Assembly: GCA_902542975.1 (NCBI GenBank) | Contig: CACBWM010000001.1 | Location: 163,296-227,295, forward strand | Source of the DNA: an uncultured Pelagibacteraceae bacterium | GTDB lineage: Bacteria > Pseudomonadota > Alphaproteobacteria > Pelagibacterales > Pelagibacteraceae | DNA: 64,000 nt | Direction: 5' to 3' | Shown: piece after piece, positions 17,131 to 25,977 of the stretch | How the letters are laid out: each line of letters opens with the position of its first letter | Numbering within the stretch: the first letter of the stretch is position 1 | Made by a program: the position numbers and the translations under genes | Notes under the pieces: generated by a model | Told to the model about the DNA's origin: nothing | Database searches by the model: none | The model's input: the letters and a program-made list of their open reading frames with translations, nothing else

Positions 17131-17958
17131 ATGAAAAAATTAAAAGTATTAGGACTTGGTATTTTAATATCATCATTCCTAACAATTTCTTCAATTGCAG
17201 ATCAAATTAAAATTGGAACTGAAGGTGCATATCCACCTTGGAATTCTAAAGACTCAGCAGGAAATTTGATTGGCTTTGAAGTCGAATTAGCAAATGAACT
17301 ATGCAAAATTATGAATCATGATTGCACTATTGTTGAGCAAGATTGGGATGGAATGATACCAGCTTTAGTTTCAAGAAAATTTGATGCTATTATGGCTGGA
17401 ATGTCAATAACTGGTGAGAGAATGAAAACAATAAATTTTTCTCAAGGTTATGCTGATGAAGTTGCATCATTAGCTGTTATGAAAGGATCGAAAAACGAAG
17501 GCCTTAAAACAATGTCAGCTATAAATCTATCTGACGTAAGTGCTGATGAACAAGCAACACTAGATATTCTGACCAAAGCATTTAAAGGTAAAACTATTGG
17601 TGTACAAACAGCAACAATTCACCAGAACTTTTTAGAATCTGGATTAATGGGCAATGTAAAAATTAGAACTTACAAAACTCAAGATGAAGTTAATTTAGAT
17701 TTATCTGCTGGTAGAATAGATGCAGCATTAGCTGCAGCAGTTGCTTTTACAGATTATGCAGAAAAATCTGGCAAAGCAGTTGTATTAACTGGACCAACAT
17801 TTGCAGGTGGAGATTTTGGTAATGGTGTTGGTGTAGGTATTAGAAAAGGTGATTCTAAACTTTTAAATGATTTTAATGCAGCAATTGATAAAGCTAGAGA
17901 TGATGGCATTATTAGTAAGCTTGCTATAAAACATTTTGGTTTTGACGCTTCTATGTAA
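17131..17958 (+). CDS. Polar amino-acid ABC transporter substrate-binding protein
   Basis: The 275-residue periplasmic binding protein has a signal peptide (ISSFLTISSIA) and the family 3 pattern KIGTEGAYPPWNSKD near the mature N-terminus, then GFEVELANELCK and WDGMIPALVSRKFDAIMAG. These fit the HisJ/ArgT/OccT group, which binds basic amino acids, opines or related compounds. A good ribosome binding site (GGAGG) sits 7 bases upstream of the ATG. Two permease genes follow. A strong hairpin separates this gene from the first permease and probably favours the binding protein in expression. Confidence 0.88.
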   Translation: MKKLKVLGLGILISSFLTISSIADQIKIGTEGAYPPWNSKDSAGNLIGFEVELANELCKIMNHDCTIVEQDWDGMIPALVSRKFDAIMAGMSITGERMKTINFSQGYADEVASLAVMKGSKNEGLKTMSAINLSDVSADEQATLDILTKAFKGKTIGVQTATIHQNFLESGLMGNVKIRTYKTQDEVNLDLSAGRIDAALAAAVAFTDYAEKSGKAVVLTGPTFAGGDFGNGVGVGIRKGDSKLLNDFNAAIDKARDDGIISKLAIKHFGFDASM

Positions 17959-17967
17959 TAAATTATT

Positions 17968-17995
17968 TATGGGTGGCTATAATTAGCCACCTATA
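17968..17995 (+). promoter_or_regulatory. Intercistronic hairpin after the amino-acid binding-protein gene
   Basis: GGTGGCTA (17972-17979) pairs with TAGCCACC (17984-17991) around a TAAT loop, and four weaker pairs extend the stem to about 12 bp. No T-tract follows, so it is not a classical terminator. It ends 2 bases before the permease ATG and covers the region where a ribosome binding site would lie. It could protect the upstream mRNA from 3' decay and lower permease translation. Confidence 0.75.
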
Positions 17996-17997
17996 TT

Positions 17998-18690
17998 ATG
18001 GAACTTCTATATTTTGGTGATAAAGGCTGGGGAGATGAGTTATTCTTTGCAACCTTAATGACAATTGCGGTTTCAATAACCGCAATGATAATAGGCTTTA
18101 TATTTGCTGCTTTATTCACTCCATTAAAATTATCTAATAACAAATTTCTTAATTCTATTGGTAATGCATACACCACTGTTATTAGAGGTGTACCTGAGCT
18201 TCTAGTAATTTATTTATTTTTCTTTGGCGGAAGTGGAGCAATTATGTTTGTTGCTTCTATATTTGGTTACAATGATTACATTGAAATTAATGCTTTTTTA
18301 ACTGGTTCATTTTCAATAGGGATAATATCGGGAGCGTACTCTACTGAAGTATTTAGAGGAGCCCTACAATCAATTGATAAGGGTCAGTTCGAAGCTGCAA
18401 AAGTTTTAGGTTTTAATAAATATATTTACTTCTTTAAAATTATTTTGCCTCAAATGCTAAGACTAGCAATTCCAAACTTAAGTAATGTTTGGCAAATTAC
18501 ATTAAAAGATACTTCTCTTATATCTGTAACGGGTTTAGTTGAAATAATGAGACAATCCTATATTGCAGCTGGTTCAACTAGAGATCCATTATTTTTTTAC
18601 TCATTTGCAGCAGTGCTATACTTAATGCTTACATTTTTAAGTATGCAATTATTAAATAGATTAGAAACAAAATATAGCAAAGGTTATTAA
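17998..18690 (+). CDS. Amino-acid ABC transporter permease (HisQ/OccQ type)
   Basis: The 230-residue inner-membrane protein has the HisMQ-type permease pattern: TVIRGVPELLVIYLFFF near residue 60 and the EAA-type loop DKGQFEAAKVLGFNKYIYFFKIILPQ. It would form one half of the transmembrane channel for the binding protein encoded upstream, together with the next permease. Its stop shares one base with that gene (TAATG). No ATPase gene lies in this cluster, so the energising subunit must be encoded elsewhere. Confidence 0.88.
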   Translation: MELLYFGDKGWGDELFFATLMTIAVSITAMIIGFIFAALFTPLKLSNNKFLNSIGNAYTTVIRGVPELLVIYLFFFGGSGAIMFVASIFGYNDYIEINAFLTGSFSIGIISGAYSTEVFRGALQSIDKGQFEAAKVLGFNKYIYFFKIILPQMLRLAIPNLSNVWQITLKDTSLISVTGLVEIMRQSYIAAGSTRDPLFFYSFAAVLYLMLTFLSMQLLNRLETKYSKGY

Positions 18691-19367
18691 TGGATATTGA
18701 ATTAATGATTAATAGTTTTCCTAAGTTGTTAAATGCAACTTTGATTACTCTTAAACTATTATCTGTATCTCTAATTCTTGGTCTTTTTATTGGATTAGGT
18801 TTTGCAATCTTGAGAATGAATAATAATAAGTTGATTAATAAATTTGCTTACGGATACTCATATATTTTTAGAGGAACACCTCTATTGGTACAAATCTTCA
18901 TAATATATTTTGGATTAGGTCAAATTGAATACTTAAGAACAACATTTTTGTGGGTAGTTTTAAAAGAACCATACTGGTGTGCGATAATCGCATTTTCATT
19001 AAATACTGGGGCTTATACTTCAGAAATATTGAGATCAGCTTTTCAAACTATAAAACCAGGATATTTAGAAGCTGGAAGAAGCCTGGGGATACCTTCAAAA
19101 ATTATTTTTACAAAAATACAAATTCCTATAGCAATAAAACAATCTTTACCTGCTTATGGTAATGAAATTATTTTAATGCTTAAAGGTACATCTTTAGCAA
19201 GCACAGTCACACTTATGGACTTAACTGGTGTTGCTAAATATATAATTTCAACAACGTTTAAGCCAGTAGAAGTATTTATTGTGGCAGGAGGTATTTATTT
19301 GTTTATGACTTTTATAATTCATAATGTTATTAGATATTTAGAAAAAAAATATGGATTTCAAACATGA
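18690..19367 (+). CDS. Amino-acid ABC transporter permease (HisM/OccM type)
   Basis: The 225-residue inner-membrane protein is the partner permease. It has YIFRGTPLLVQIFIIYFGLG and the cytoplasmic coupling loop KPGYLEAGRSLGIPSKIIFTKIQIP. It starts within the stop codon of the first permease and overlaps the following amidase by 4 bases (ATGA). The 70-residue track ORF inside it, at 18950-19162, is an out-of-frame shadow. Confidence 0.88.
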   Translation: MDIELMINSFPKLLNATLITLKLLSVSLILGLFIGLGFAILRMNNNKLINKFAYGYSYIFRGTPLLVQIFIIYFGLGQIEYLRTTFLWVVLKEPYWCAIIAFSLNTGAYTSEILRSAFQTIKPGYLEAGRSLGIPSKIIFTKIQIPIAIKQSLPAYGNEIILMLKGTSLASTVTLMDLTGVAKYIISTTFKPVEVFIVAGGIYLFMTFIIHNVIRYLEKKYGFQT

Positions 19368-20149
19368 AAATAGCTTGCATACAATTATCTAGTGGAGAAA
19401 ATTATGAAAATAATTTTAGAGATATTGTTAAATATGTAAATCAAGCTATAAAAAATAAATCTGATTTAATTATTACTCCTGAAACTTCGTCTTTGATGTC
19501 TAGTAGTAGAGAAACACTTTTTAAATATTCATTTGAAATGAATAAAGATCCAATTTTGATGAAAATTAGAGAAGTTTCAAAAAAATATAAGAAATGGATT
19601 TTACTCGGATCAATTTGCGTTAAGGTTAAAAATAAACTTAGAAATAGATCTATTCTTGTTGGACCGAATGGAAAAATTGTTAAATATTATGACAAAATTA
19701 ACATGTTTGATGTTAAAATTCCGAATAAAGAGCAACATAAAGAAAGCAAAACTTTTAAAGCAGGAAATAAATTAGTCACGGCTAATTTACCTTGGGGTAA
19801 AATAGGTTTTACAATCTGTTTTGATCTAAGATTCCCAGAACTTTACAGAAATTTATCAAAAAAAAATTTGAGTTTTATTGCTGTTCCTTCAGCTTTCACA
19901 AAGTTTACTGGACAAAAACATTGGTTAACACTTTTAAGAGCAAGAGCGATTGAAAATTTTTGTTATATATTTGCACCAGCTCAAACTGGTAGAAATACAC
20001 CTAAAAGAGAAACATTTGGTCATACGGCTATTATTTCACCAGATGGAAAAATATTAGCTCTAAAAAAATTAGGGAAGGGAGTGATATATTCAAAAATTAA
20101 TCCTAAGCTTTCCATGGATTTAAGAAAAATAATACCAAGTTTAATTTAA
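19364..20149 (+). CDS. Carbon-nitrogen hydrolase (Nit1/Nit2-like omega-amidase or deaminated glutathione amidase)
   Basis: The 261-residue nitrilase-superfamily protein has the catalytic triad Glu40 (ITPETS), Lys111 (YDKINMFD) and Cys152 (ICFDLRFPELYR). YDKINMFDVKIP is typical of the Nit1/Nit2 branch, whose members hydrolyse omega-amides such as 2-oxoglutaramate or deaminated glutathione. The ATGA overlap with the permease indicates an operon, so it may release ammonia from an imported or transaminated amide; that link is inference. Its end meets the convergent ATP-grasp gene with a 4-base overlap. Confidence 0.82.
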   Translation: MKIACIQLSSGENYENNFRDIVKYVNQAIKNKSDLIITPETSSLMSSSRETLFKYSFEMNKDPILMKIREVSKKYKKWILLGSICVKVKNKLRNRSILVGPNGKIVKYYDKINMFDVKIPNKEQHKESKTFKAGNKLVTANLPWGKIGFTICFDLRFPELYRNLSKKNLSFIAVPSAFTKFTGQKHWLTLLRARAIENFCYIFAPAQTGRNTPKRETFGHTAIISPDGKILALKKLGKGVIYSKINPKLSMDLRKIIPSLI

Positions 20150-21594
20150 TTTCTACTATCCACAATCAAAGTATCTTTAGATCCACCACCTTGAGAACTA
20201 TTAACTATTGTACTACCTTTTTTTAGAGCAACTCTAGTTAATCCACCAGTTGTAACATAAGTCGATTTACCTGTTAAAATAAAAGGTCTTAAATCTAAAT
20301 GTCTTGGTTCAATGTTATCAGGTGTGATTGTGGGAACAGTAGAAAGAATTTCTAATGGTTGTGCAATATAATTCCTTGGATTTTTTTTGATATTTTTTAT
20401 CATTTCTTCTTTTTCTGCTTTAGAGGCTTTTGGACCAATCATAATTCCGTAGCCACCTGATGCATTTGACGGTTTAACTACATATTTTGAGATATTATCT
20501 ATAACGTGTTCTCTATTTTTTTTATCTCCACAAAGAAGAGTTTCAACTTGATCAATAATTGGTTGTTCTCCTAGATAGTAAATTATCATTTTATTAACAT
20601 AAGAATAAACTGCTTTATCATCTGCAACTCCCGTTCCCAAAGCATTTATTATTCCAACATTTCCTTTTCTCCAACATTTGAAAACACCAGGCACACCTAA
20701 TAAGGATCCCTTGAAAAAAACTTTTGGATCCATAAAATTATCATCTATTCGTCTATAAATACAATCTACCTTCAAAGGGCCTTTAACAGTTTTCATGTAA
20801 ACATGATCGTTTTCAACAAATAAATCTTTACCCTCCACCAATGCTATTCCCATTTGTTCAGCAAGAAAAGAGTGTTCAAAATAAGCAGAATTATAAATAC
20901 CAGGTGTTAATAAAACCATGTGTGGGTTATTAGTCTTCTTTGGAATACACTCTGTCATACAATTGTATAATTTATTTGCATATTGATGAACTGAGGAAAC
21001 CTTATATCTTGTAAATAGTTCTGGAAAAATATCTCTCATAACCATTCTATTTTCCAGCATATATGAAACTCCAGAAGGAACTCTTAAGTTATCTTCAAGA
21101 ACTAAAAAATCCCCTTCAATATTTTTAATAAGATCAATCCCAGATATATTTGACCATGCTTTGTGTTTTGGTGAGAAACCTTCACACTCTTTTAAATACA
21201 ATGGAGAATTAAAAATTAGTTCTTTAGGTATTACTTTGTCTTTAAATATTTTTTTTGCATTGTAAACGTCGTCGATAAATAAATTTAGTGCCTTAACTCT
21301 TTGTGCAAGTCCTTTTGCAACCTTTAACCATTGACTTTTTGGTATAATTCTAGGAATGATGTCTAAAGGCCATTTTTTCTCTTCAGCTCTATTGTTTGCA
21401 GCATAAACTCTAAAATTTATTCCTCTAGCGCTTATTGTACTTTGACAATTTTTTTCTATTTCTTGTAATTTTTTTTTTCCGTATTTTTCAAGTATACCTG
21501 CAATGATCTTAGCATGACTTCTCAACTTCTTCTCTTTACTGATATATCCATCAAAAGTTGATTTAGAATCGTAATTTTTCCAAAAATCAGACAT
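20146..21594 (-). CDS. Circularly permuted ATP-grasp protein (Anbu-associated)
   Basis: The 482-residue protein matches the circularly permuted ATP-grasp family (former DUF404/DUF407). It has EDNLRVPSGVSYMLENR in the middle, then KPSNASGGYGIMIG, HLDLRPFILTG and a Ser/Gly-rich end VNSSQGGGSKDT. Such proteins are thought to form peptide-like bonds using ATP. In many bacteria they are encoded with the proteasome homologue Anbu, an alpha-E protein and a transglutaminase-like protease. Here Anbu is the divergent neighbour across 115 bases, and the other two partners are absent from the window. Confidence 0.85.
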   Translation of the reverse strand: MSDFWKNYDSKSTFDGYISKEKKLRSHAKIIAGILEKYGKKKLQEIEKNCQSTISARGINFRVYAANNRAEEKKWPLDIIPRIIPKSQWLKVAKGLAQRVKALNLFIDDVYNAKKIFKDKVIPKELIFNSPLYLKECEGFSPKHKAWSNISGIDLIKNIEGDFLVLEDNLRVPSGVSYMLENRMVMRDIFPELFTRYKVSSVHQYANKLYNCMTECIPKKTNNPHMVLLTPGIYNSAYFEHSFLAEQMGIALVEGKDLFVENDHVYMKTVKGPLKVDCIYRRIDDNFMDPKVFFKGSLLGVPGVFKCWRKGNVGIINALGTGVADDKAVYSYVNKMIIYYLGEQPIIDQVETLLCGDKKNREHVIDNISKYVVKPSNASGGYGIMIGPKASKAEKEEMIKNIKKNPRNYIAQPLEILSTVPTITPDNIEPRHLDLRPFILTGKSTYVTTGGLTRVALKKGSTIVNSSQGGGSKDTLIVDSRN

Positions 21595-21709
21595 ATTAAC
21601 TTAATTTTTTTACATAAGAGTTAAATAAGCAAATGATTAAATTCGATATCTGATATGAAATAAATGGGTTTTATTGTAATCACATATAATTTAAATAGTT
21701 AACTTTTAT

Positions 21710-22432
21710 ATGACTTATTGTATTGGAATTAAAACAGAGACGGGACTAGTTTTTGCATCAGACTCCAGAACAAATGCAGGATTGGACAATGTAAATATAT
21801 ATTCTAAAATGCTTACACACGATGTTGGAGATAGAACAATAGTAATTGTTACATCAGGAAATCTTGGAACTTCTCAAGCAGTTTATAATTCAATAAAAAA
21901 AGATTTAAAAAGTGAAACAGGTATTATGAATTTAAATACCTGTAGTGATTTTGAACAAATTGCATCCTATATTGGCTCTTTAAATATTGAACATTCATCT
22001 CCTCAAGGAATTAATACTGATAGCGTTTTATTAGGTTCAACTTTTATTGTCGGTGGTCAAATAAAAGATCAGCCTCCTGAATTATACTTAGTTTACCCTC
22101 AGGGTAATTATATTCGTCCAGCAGATAGCAAACCGTATTTAGTTATAGGTGAAGTAAAATATGGAAAACCTATTTTAGATAGAGTGATTACCCCAAAAGT
22201 CTCAATTGGAGATGCATCAAGGTGTGCACTGATATCAATGGATTCTACATTAAAAAGTGATTTAACTGTTGGTCCACCAATAGACTTTGCTGTGATAAAA
22301 AAAGATGAAATCAAAATAGCATCACTTAAATGTCTAAATATGAATGATCCTGAATTTTCAAAAGTTTGTAATCAATGGTCACAAGGTATTTTCAAGATAT
22401 TTGACTCTTTTCAAAGGTTTGACTGGGAATAA
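21710..22432 (+). CDS. Anbu, bacterial proteasome-like peptidase
   Basis: The 240-residue protein begins MTYCIGIKTETGLVFASDSR, the characteristic start of Anbu (ancestral beta subunit). Removal of Met would expose Thr2 as the N-terminal nucleophile; Asp18 and Lys33 fit the other beta-subunit catalytic positions, and VTSGNLGTSQAV fits the Ser/Gly site. Anbu forms self-assembled ring or helix-like particles, and its physiological substrate is unknown. The ATP-grasp gene lies divergently upstream. There is no propeptide in front of the threonine. Confidence 0.88.
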   Translation: MTYCIGIKTETGLVFASDSRTNAGLDNVNIYSKMLTHDVGDRTIVIVTSGNLGTSQAVYNSIKKDLKSETGIMNLNTCSDFEQIASYIGSLNIEHSSPQGINTDSVLLGSTFIVGGQIKDQPPELYLVYPQGNYIRPADSKPYLVIGEVKYGKPILDRVITPKVSIGDASRCALISMDSTLKSDLTVGPPIDFAVIKKDEIKIASLKCLNMNDPEFSKVCNQWSQGIFKIFDSFQRFDWE

Positions 22433-22434
22433 AA

Positions 22435-22824
22435 CTAATATTTGGTGTATTCTTTAATTTCTTTAATTTTAGAGCCAGTTTTATTATTTATTTCTAATTT
22501 TAATTTTGCTCTTTCATCATTAAGGAAGTGAACATCTCTTGATAATTTAATAAATTTTTCACCAAAATCAGAATTTTTTTCGCAAAGCCTTTTGTCATCT
22601 TCTATTACCCAAAGCTTTGAATTAATTTCTTTTAGTGAGTTATATAAATTTTCAATTTCACTGTAATTTTTAATATTTGTATTTAATTGATCTTTTAATA
22701 TTTTATATTCATTTTTTATAAAGTTTAGTTTCTCAGGATCTTTAATTTTTTCAGATTTAATTTCTAAAATTGAAATTTTATCCAGCAATTCTCCAACTGA
22801 TACTTCTACTAAAATTTTATTCAT
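22435..22824 (-). CDS. DUF6165-like coiled-coil protein
   Basis: The 129-residue cytoplasmic protein opens with ILVEVSVGELLDKISILEIK and contains NSKLWVIEDDKRLCE and FGEKFIKLSRDVHFLNDERA. These match a small conserved family (I believe DUF6165) often found beside heptosyltransferase-like genes. The sequence is mostly heptad-like charged helix, so a coiled coil is likely. It is divergent from a GT9 glycosyltransferase gene with 32 bases between starts. Function is unknown; involvement in LPS or polysaccharide assembly is inferred only from context. Confidence 0.7.
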   Translation of the reverse strand: MNKILVEVSVGELLDKISILEIKSEKIKDPEKLNFIKNEYKILKDQLNTNIKNYSEIENLYNSLKEINSKLWVIEDDKRLCEKNSDFGEKFIKLSRDVHFLNDERAKLKLEINNKTGSKIKEIKEYTKY

Positions 22825-22856
22825 ATAAATTGATATTATGTTAAGTTGTTAAAAAT

Positions 22857-23798
22857 ATGTCTAATATACTTATTATAAAACATGGATCTTTAGGTGATAT
22901 AGCGCAAGCAAGTGGTGCAATTCAAGATATATCTGATAATCATCCAAATGATGATCTTTATATACTATCAACCAAACCTTATTATGATTTATTAAAAAAA
23001 AATCCAAATATAACTGATGTTATTTTAGATAAAAGACTCTCTAGGTTTAACTTAATTTATTTATATTTATTAATGAGAAAGATAAAAAAATATAAATTTA
23101 TTAAAGTTTACGATCTTCAAAATTCCAAAAGAACTAGTTTTTATAAAAATGTTCTATTTCCAAAAGCAACATCAGAAATTTGGTCATCAACAGAAACAAC
23201 ACTTCCTGAAGGAACTAGTAAGATTGATTTTGACAAAGACACTGTACTAAACCGCTTTGAACATCAATTAAATGTTTCTGGAATTAAAACCAATCACGTA
23301 ACAAAACCAGACTTTTCTTGGAGCTGTGAGGATATTTCAGAAATCAAAAAAAAATATAATTTAAATAAATATTTAATCTTATTTCCTTTTTCATCATCTC
23401 ATTTAACTATAAAAAGATGGCCATATTACAACGAATTGATAAAAAAAATTAAATCTTCTTTTAGAGATGAAATCCAAATATTAATTGCTCCAGGTCCAAA
23501 TGAAATCAAATTAGCCAATGATATTGAAGCTAATATTATTTTAGATAATGATAAAGCTCTAAATATTTCACAACTTTCATCATTAATTAAAGATAGTTAT
23601 TTTGTTATATCTAATGATACAGGCCCAGCACATATGGCGGCACATTTAAATGTAAAAGGATTGGTTTTATTTGGATCACATACTACAGCTAAAAAAGTTA
23701 GTATAGAGCGAGAACATTTTAAAGCAATTCAAGTTTCAGATTTAACCAAACTTTCAGCAGATAAAGTATTTCAAAGAATGCAAGAAGCAATTAATTAG
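22857..23798 (+). CDS. Glycosyltransferase family 9 (heptosyltransferase-like)
   Basis: The 313-residue protein has IIKHGSLGDIAQASGAI at its N-terminus and SNDTGPAHMAAHL with LFGSHTTAKK near the C-terminus. These are the acceptor and donor-site motifs of ADP-heptose:LPS heptosyltransferases (WaaC, WaaF). It should add a sugar to the LPS core on the cytoplasmic face of the inner membrane; the exact sugar is not certain. The 3' end overlaps the convergent AbrB-family gene by 8 bases. Confidence 0.85.
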   Translation: MSNILIIKHGSLGDIAQASGAIQDISDNHPNDDLYILSTKPYYDLLKKNPNITDVILDKRLSRFNLIYLYLLMRKIKKYKFIKVYDLQNSKRTSFYKNVLFPKATSEIWSSTETTLPEGTSKIDFDKDTVLNRFEHQLNVSGIKTNHVTKPDFSWSCEDISEIKKKYNLNKYLILFPFSSSHLTIKRWPYYNELIKKIKSSFRDEIQILIAPGPNEIKLANDIEANIILDNDKALNISQLSSLIKDSYFVISNDTGPAHMAAHLNVKGLVLFGSHTTAKKVSIEREHFKAIQVSDLTKLSADKVFQRMQEAIN

Positions 23799-24870
23799 TT
23801 TTTCTAAATTTTGATAATAAAAAAGGCAAAAATAAAACTATTATGAAAATTCTTAAAAAATGATGGTAGCTCACAAATATTGGATCTATGTTATAAGCAA
23901 CACTAATAACAACCATTTCATGAATTCCTCCAGGTGCAAAACTTAAAAAAGTTGGTATAAATTCAAATCCTATATAAGTGAGCAAATAAGCAGTTATCAT
24001 TGCAACAATTACCAAAATTGAACTAACTATTATTCCATGAAATATAAAAAATAATAATTCTTTAATTTTTAATCCGTTTAATCTGGTACCTAAAGCGGTG
24101 CCTAGAAATATAAATGCAATATTTATAAATGCATCTGGAAATCTGGCATTAATTATTTCAAAAGTATAAAAAGCACCAGATAAAGCCATTGCACCAACTA
24201 AAGTAGGTGATGGAATTTTATAATTTTTTAAGATGTTTGCAAAAATGAAACAAATTATTAACAGAAATAATATTTCTAAAAAATATCTTTCGTTATAGAT
24301 ATTTTCATAGTTATAACCTGTCATTTCCGAGAAGCCTAAATTATTAATAAAAAAAATAGGCACAAAACTCACAATAAATATCACTCTTGTAGCCTGAGGG
24401 ATCAAAACACCCTTATCGTTTTTTGATTTACCAAATTCTAATAATGCTGCAGATATTGGAACAAATGCGCCCGGGAGAGCTGCTAAAACTGAAATGAATT
24501 TACTAAATTTACAAACTTTAAAAAAATAATAACCAGCAAGAATAGTACTGACTATTGTGCAGATTAACATCGCTAATGACGAAAAAATCCATAGATGAAT
24601 TTTATACAATAATGTTACATTTAAAGTTCCACCAAGAATTATACCAACAATTAAAAATATAGGATTTAATAATTTAGTTGGAAAAACTATTTTAAAGTTT
24701 GTAAATGCAAAACATAAATTTAAACCTAGAGATCCTAATAACCAGGGCAAAGGTAGATTAATTAAAGTACCTAAGTATCCACCAACAAGTCCTATAAATA
24801 GAGCTTTATAACTACCTACTAAAGCTAAAATATATTCCTTTATGTTTTTGGAAAAATTATATTTGAGCAT
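23791..24870 (-). CDS. AbrB-family membrane protein (putative transporter/regulator)
   Basis: The 359-residue protein has about ten membrane segments in two related halves, each with a glycine/proline-rich motif (NLPLPWLLGSLGLN; YKIPSPTLVGAMALSG) and the ending FAPGGIHEMVVISVAYNIDP. This is the duplicated AbrB family, historically mislabelled ammonia monooxygenase. Members are presumed transporters of unknown substrate. It is divergent from TTT operon 1, with only 61 bases between the start codons, so shared regulation or a related substrate is possible. Confidence 0.8.
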   Translation of the reverse strand: MLKYNFSKNIKEYILALVGSYKALFIGLVGGYLGTLINLPLPWLLGSLGLNLCFAFTNFKIVFPTKLLNPIFLIVGIILGGTLNVTLLYKIHLWIFSSLAMLICTIVSTILAGYYFFKVCKFSKFISVLAALPGAFVPISAALLEFGKSKNDKGVLIPQATRVIFIVSFVPIFFINNLGFSEMTGYNYENIYNERYFLEILFLLIICFIFANILKNYKIPSPTLVGAMALSGAFYTFEIINARFPDAFINIAFIFLGTALGTRLNGLKIKELLFFIFHGIIVSSILVIVAMITAYLLTYIGFEFIPTFLSFAPGGIHEMVVISVAYNIDPIFVSYHHFLRIFIIVLFLPFLLSKFRKTN

Positions 24871-24931
24871 TGACTAAAATTTATAACTTATGTTTAATGA
24901 TGGTTTCATAAATATAATAAGAGAGGAAATA

Positions 24932-25906
24932 ATGAAACTAATTAAAACTTTTATTTCAGTTTTATTCTCTGCTTTCCTTCTATTTTCATCAACAAGTTCA
25001 TTTGCAGTTGAAAAATTACATTTTTTAATTGGCGGTGGTGCTGGTGGTGGTTGGGATGGAACTGCTAGAGGTACTGGAGAAGCATTAACAAAAGCTGGTT
25101 TTTTGAAAAGTGCATCATTTGAAAACATGTCAGGTGGTGGAGGTGGTAAGGCTTTGGCTTACCTAATCAATAACGCTCCGAAAGATACAGTTTTAGTTCA
25201 GTCAACACCATTGGTGTTAAGATCTATTACAAGACACAAAGGTTATGTAAAAGGTACTGGCACTTTATCTTATAAAGATGTTAAACCAATTGCAGGTGTA
25301 ATTGGAGATTATGGTGCAATAGTTGTTGCAAAAAATTCACCTATCAAAAATTTCAAAGATGCAGTTGATCAATATCAAAAAGATCCAAAGTCAATTAAAA
25401 TGGCTGGAGGATCTGTAAGAGGAAGCATGGACCACTTAATTGGTGCGTTAGCTTTCCAAGCAGCTGGAGCAAATCCAAACGATGTGATCTATGTTCCATA
25501 TGATGCTGGTGGAAAAGCGCTTGCTGGACTTTTATCTGGAGAAACTCAAATACTTTCAACAGGCTTAGGTGAAGTAATGGGTGCTAGAGATCAAGTAAGA
25601 ATAATTGGTATCACAGCTCCTGAAAGAGTAGGTGATGCACCAGAAGCTCCAACATTAAAAGAGCAAGGATATGATGTTCAGTTTGTTAACTGGAGAGGTT
25701 TCTTCGCACCAAAAAGCATGAGTATGAGTGACTATAACAAAATCTCTAAAATGCTTGGTGATGTTCAAAAGACACCAGAGTGGGAAGCTGTTAGAAAAAG
25801 AAATGCATGGGTAAATATTTATAACCCTGGTTCTAAATTTGATGCGTTCTTAGAAAAACAAACAGTTGAAATGACAGCTCTGATGAAAAAACTTGGAGTA
25901 ATATAA
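24932..25906 (+). CDS. Tripartite tricarboxylate transporter substrate-binding protein (TctC type), operon 1
   Basis: The periplasmic binding protein of a TTT importer. The track ORF begins at 24890, but the ATG at 24932 is preceded by GAGAGGA at 5 bases and opens the signal peptide (FISVLFSAFLLFSSTSSFA), giving 324 residues. The mature protein starts KLHFLIGGGAGGGWDG, the glycine-rich ligand loop, and has MAGGSVRGSMDHL and VPYDAGGKALAGLLSG. Substrate is a di- or tricarboxylate or similar acid, not identifiable here. A strong terminator-like hairpin lies immediately downstream, inside the start of the next gene. Confidence 0.88.
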   Translation: MKLIKTFISVLFSAFLLFSSTSSFAVEKLHFLIGGGAGGGWDGTARGTGEALTKAGFLKSASFENMSGGGGGKALAYLINNAPKDTVLVQSTPLVLRSITRHKGYVKGTGTLSYKDVKPIAGVIGDYGAIVVAKNSPIKNFKDAVDQYQKDPKSIKMAGGSVRGSMDHLIGALAFQAAGANPNDVIYVPYDAGGKALAGLLSGETQILSTGLGEVMGARDQVRIIGITAPERVGDAPEAPTLKEQGYDVQFVNWRGFFAPKSMSMSDYNKISKMLGDVQKTPEWEAVRKRNAWVNIYNPGSKFDAFLEKQTVEMTALMKKLGVI

Positions 25907-25930
25907 TCTTTATAGATTATTAAAGAATGT

Positions 25931-25977
25931 AAAGCAGTGAGAATAAGTCCTACAAAATTTATCTCACTGCTTTTTTT
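25931..25977 (+). terminator. Intrinsic terminator/attenuator overlapping the tctB start
   Basis: AAAGCAGTGAGA (25931-25942) and TCTCACTGCTTT (25962-25973) form a perfect 12-bp stem with a 19-base loop, followed by more T residues (TTTTTTT at 25971-25977). This is the strongest intrinsic terminator in the window. It begins 25 bases after the tctC stop. The GTG start of tctB lies in its left arm, so read-through is needed to express tctB and tctA. Confidence 0.85.
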
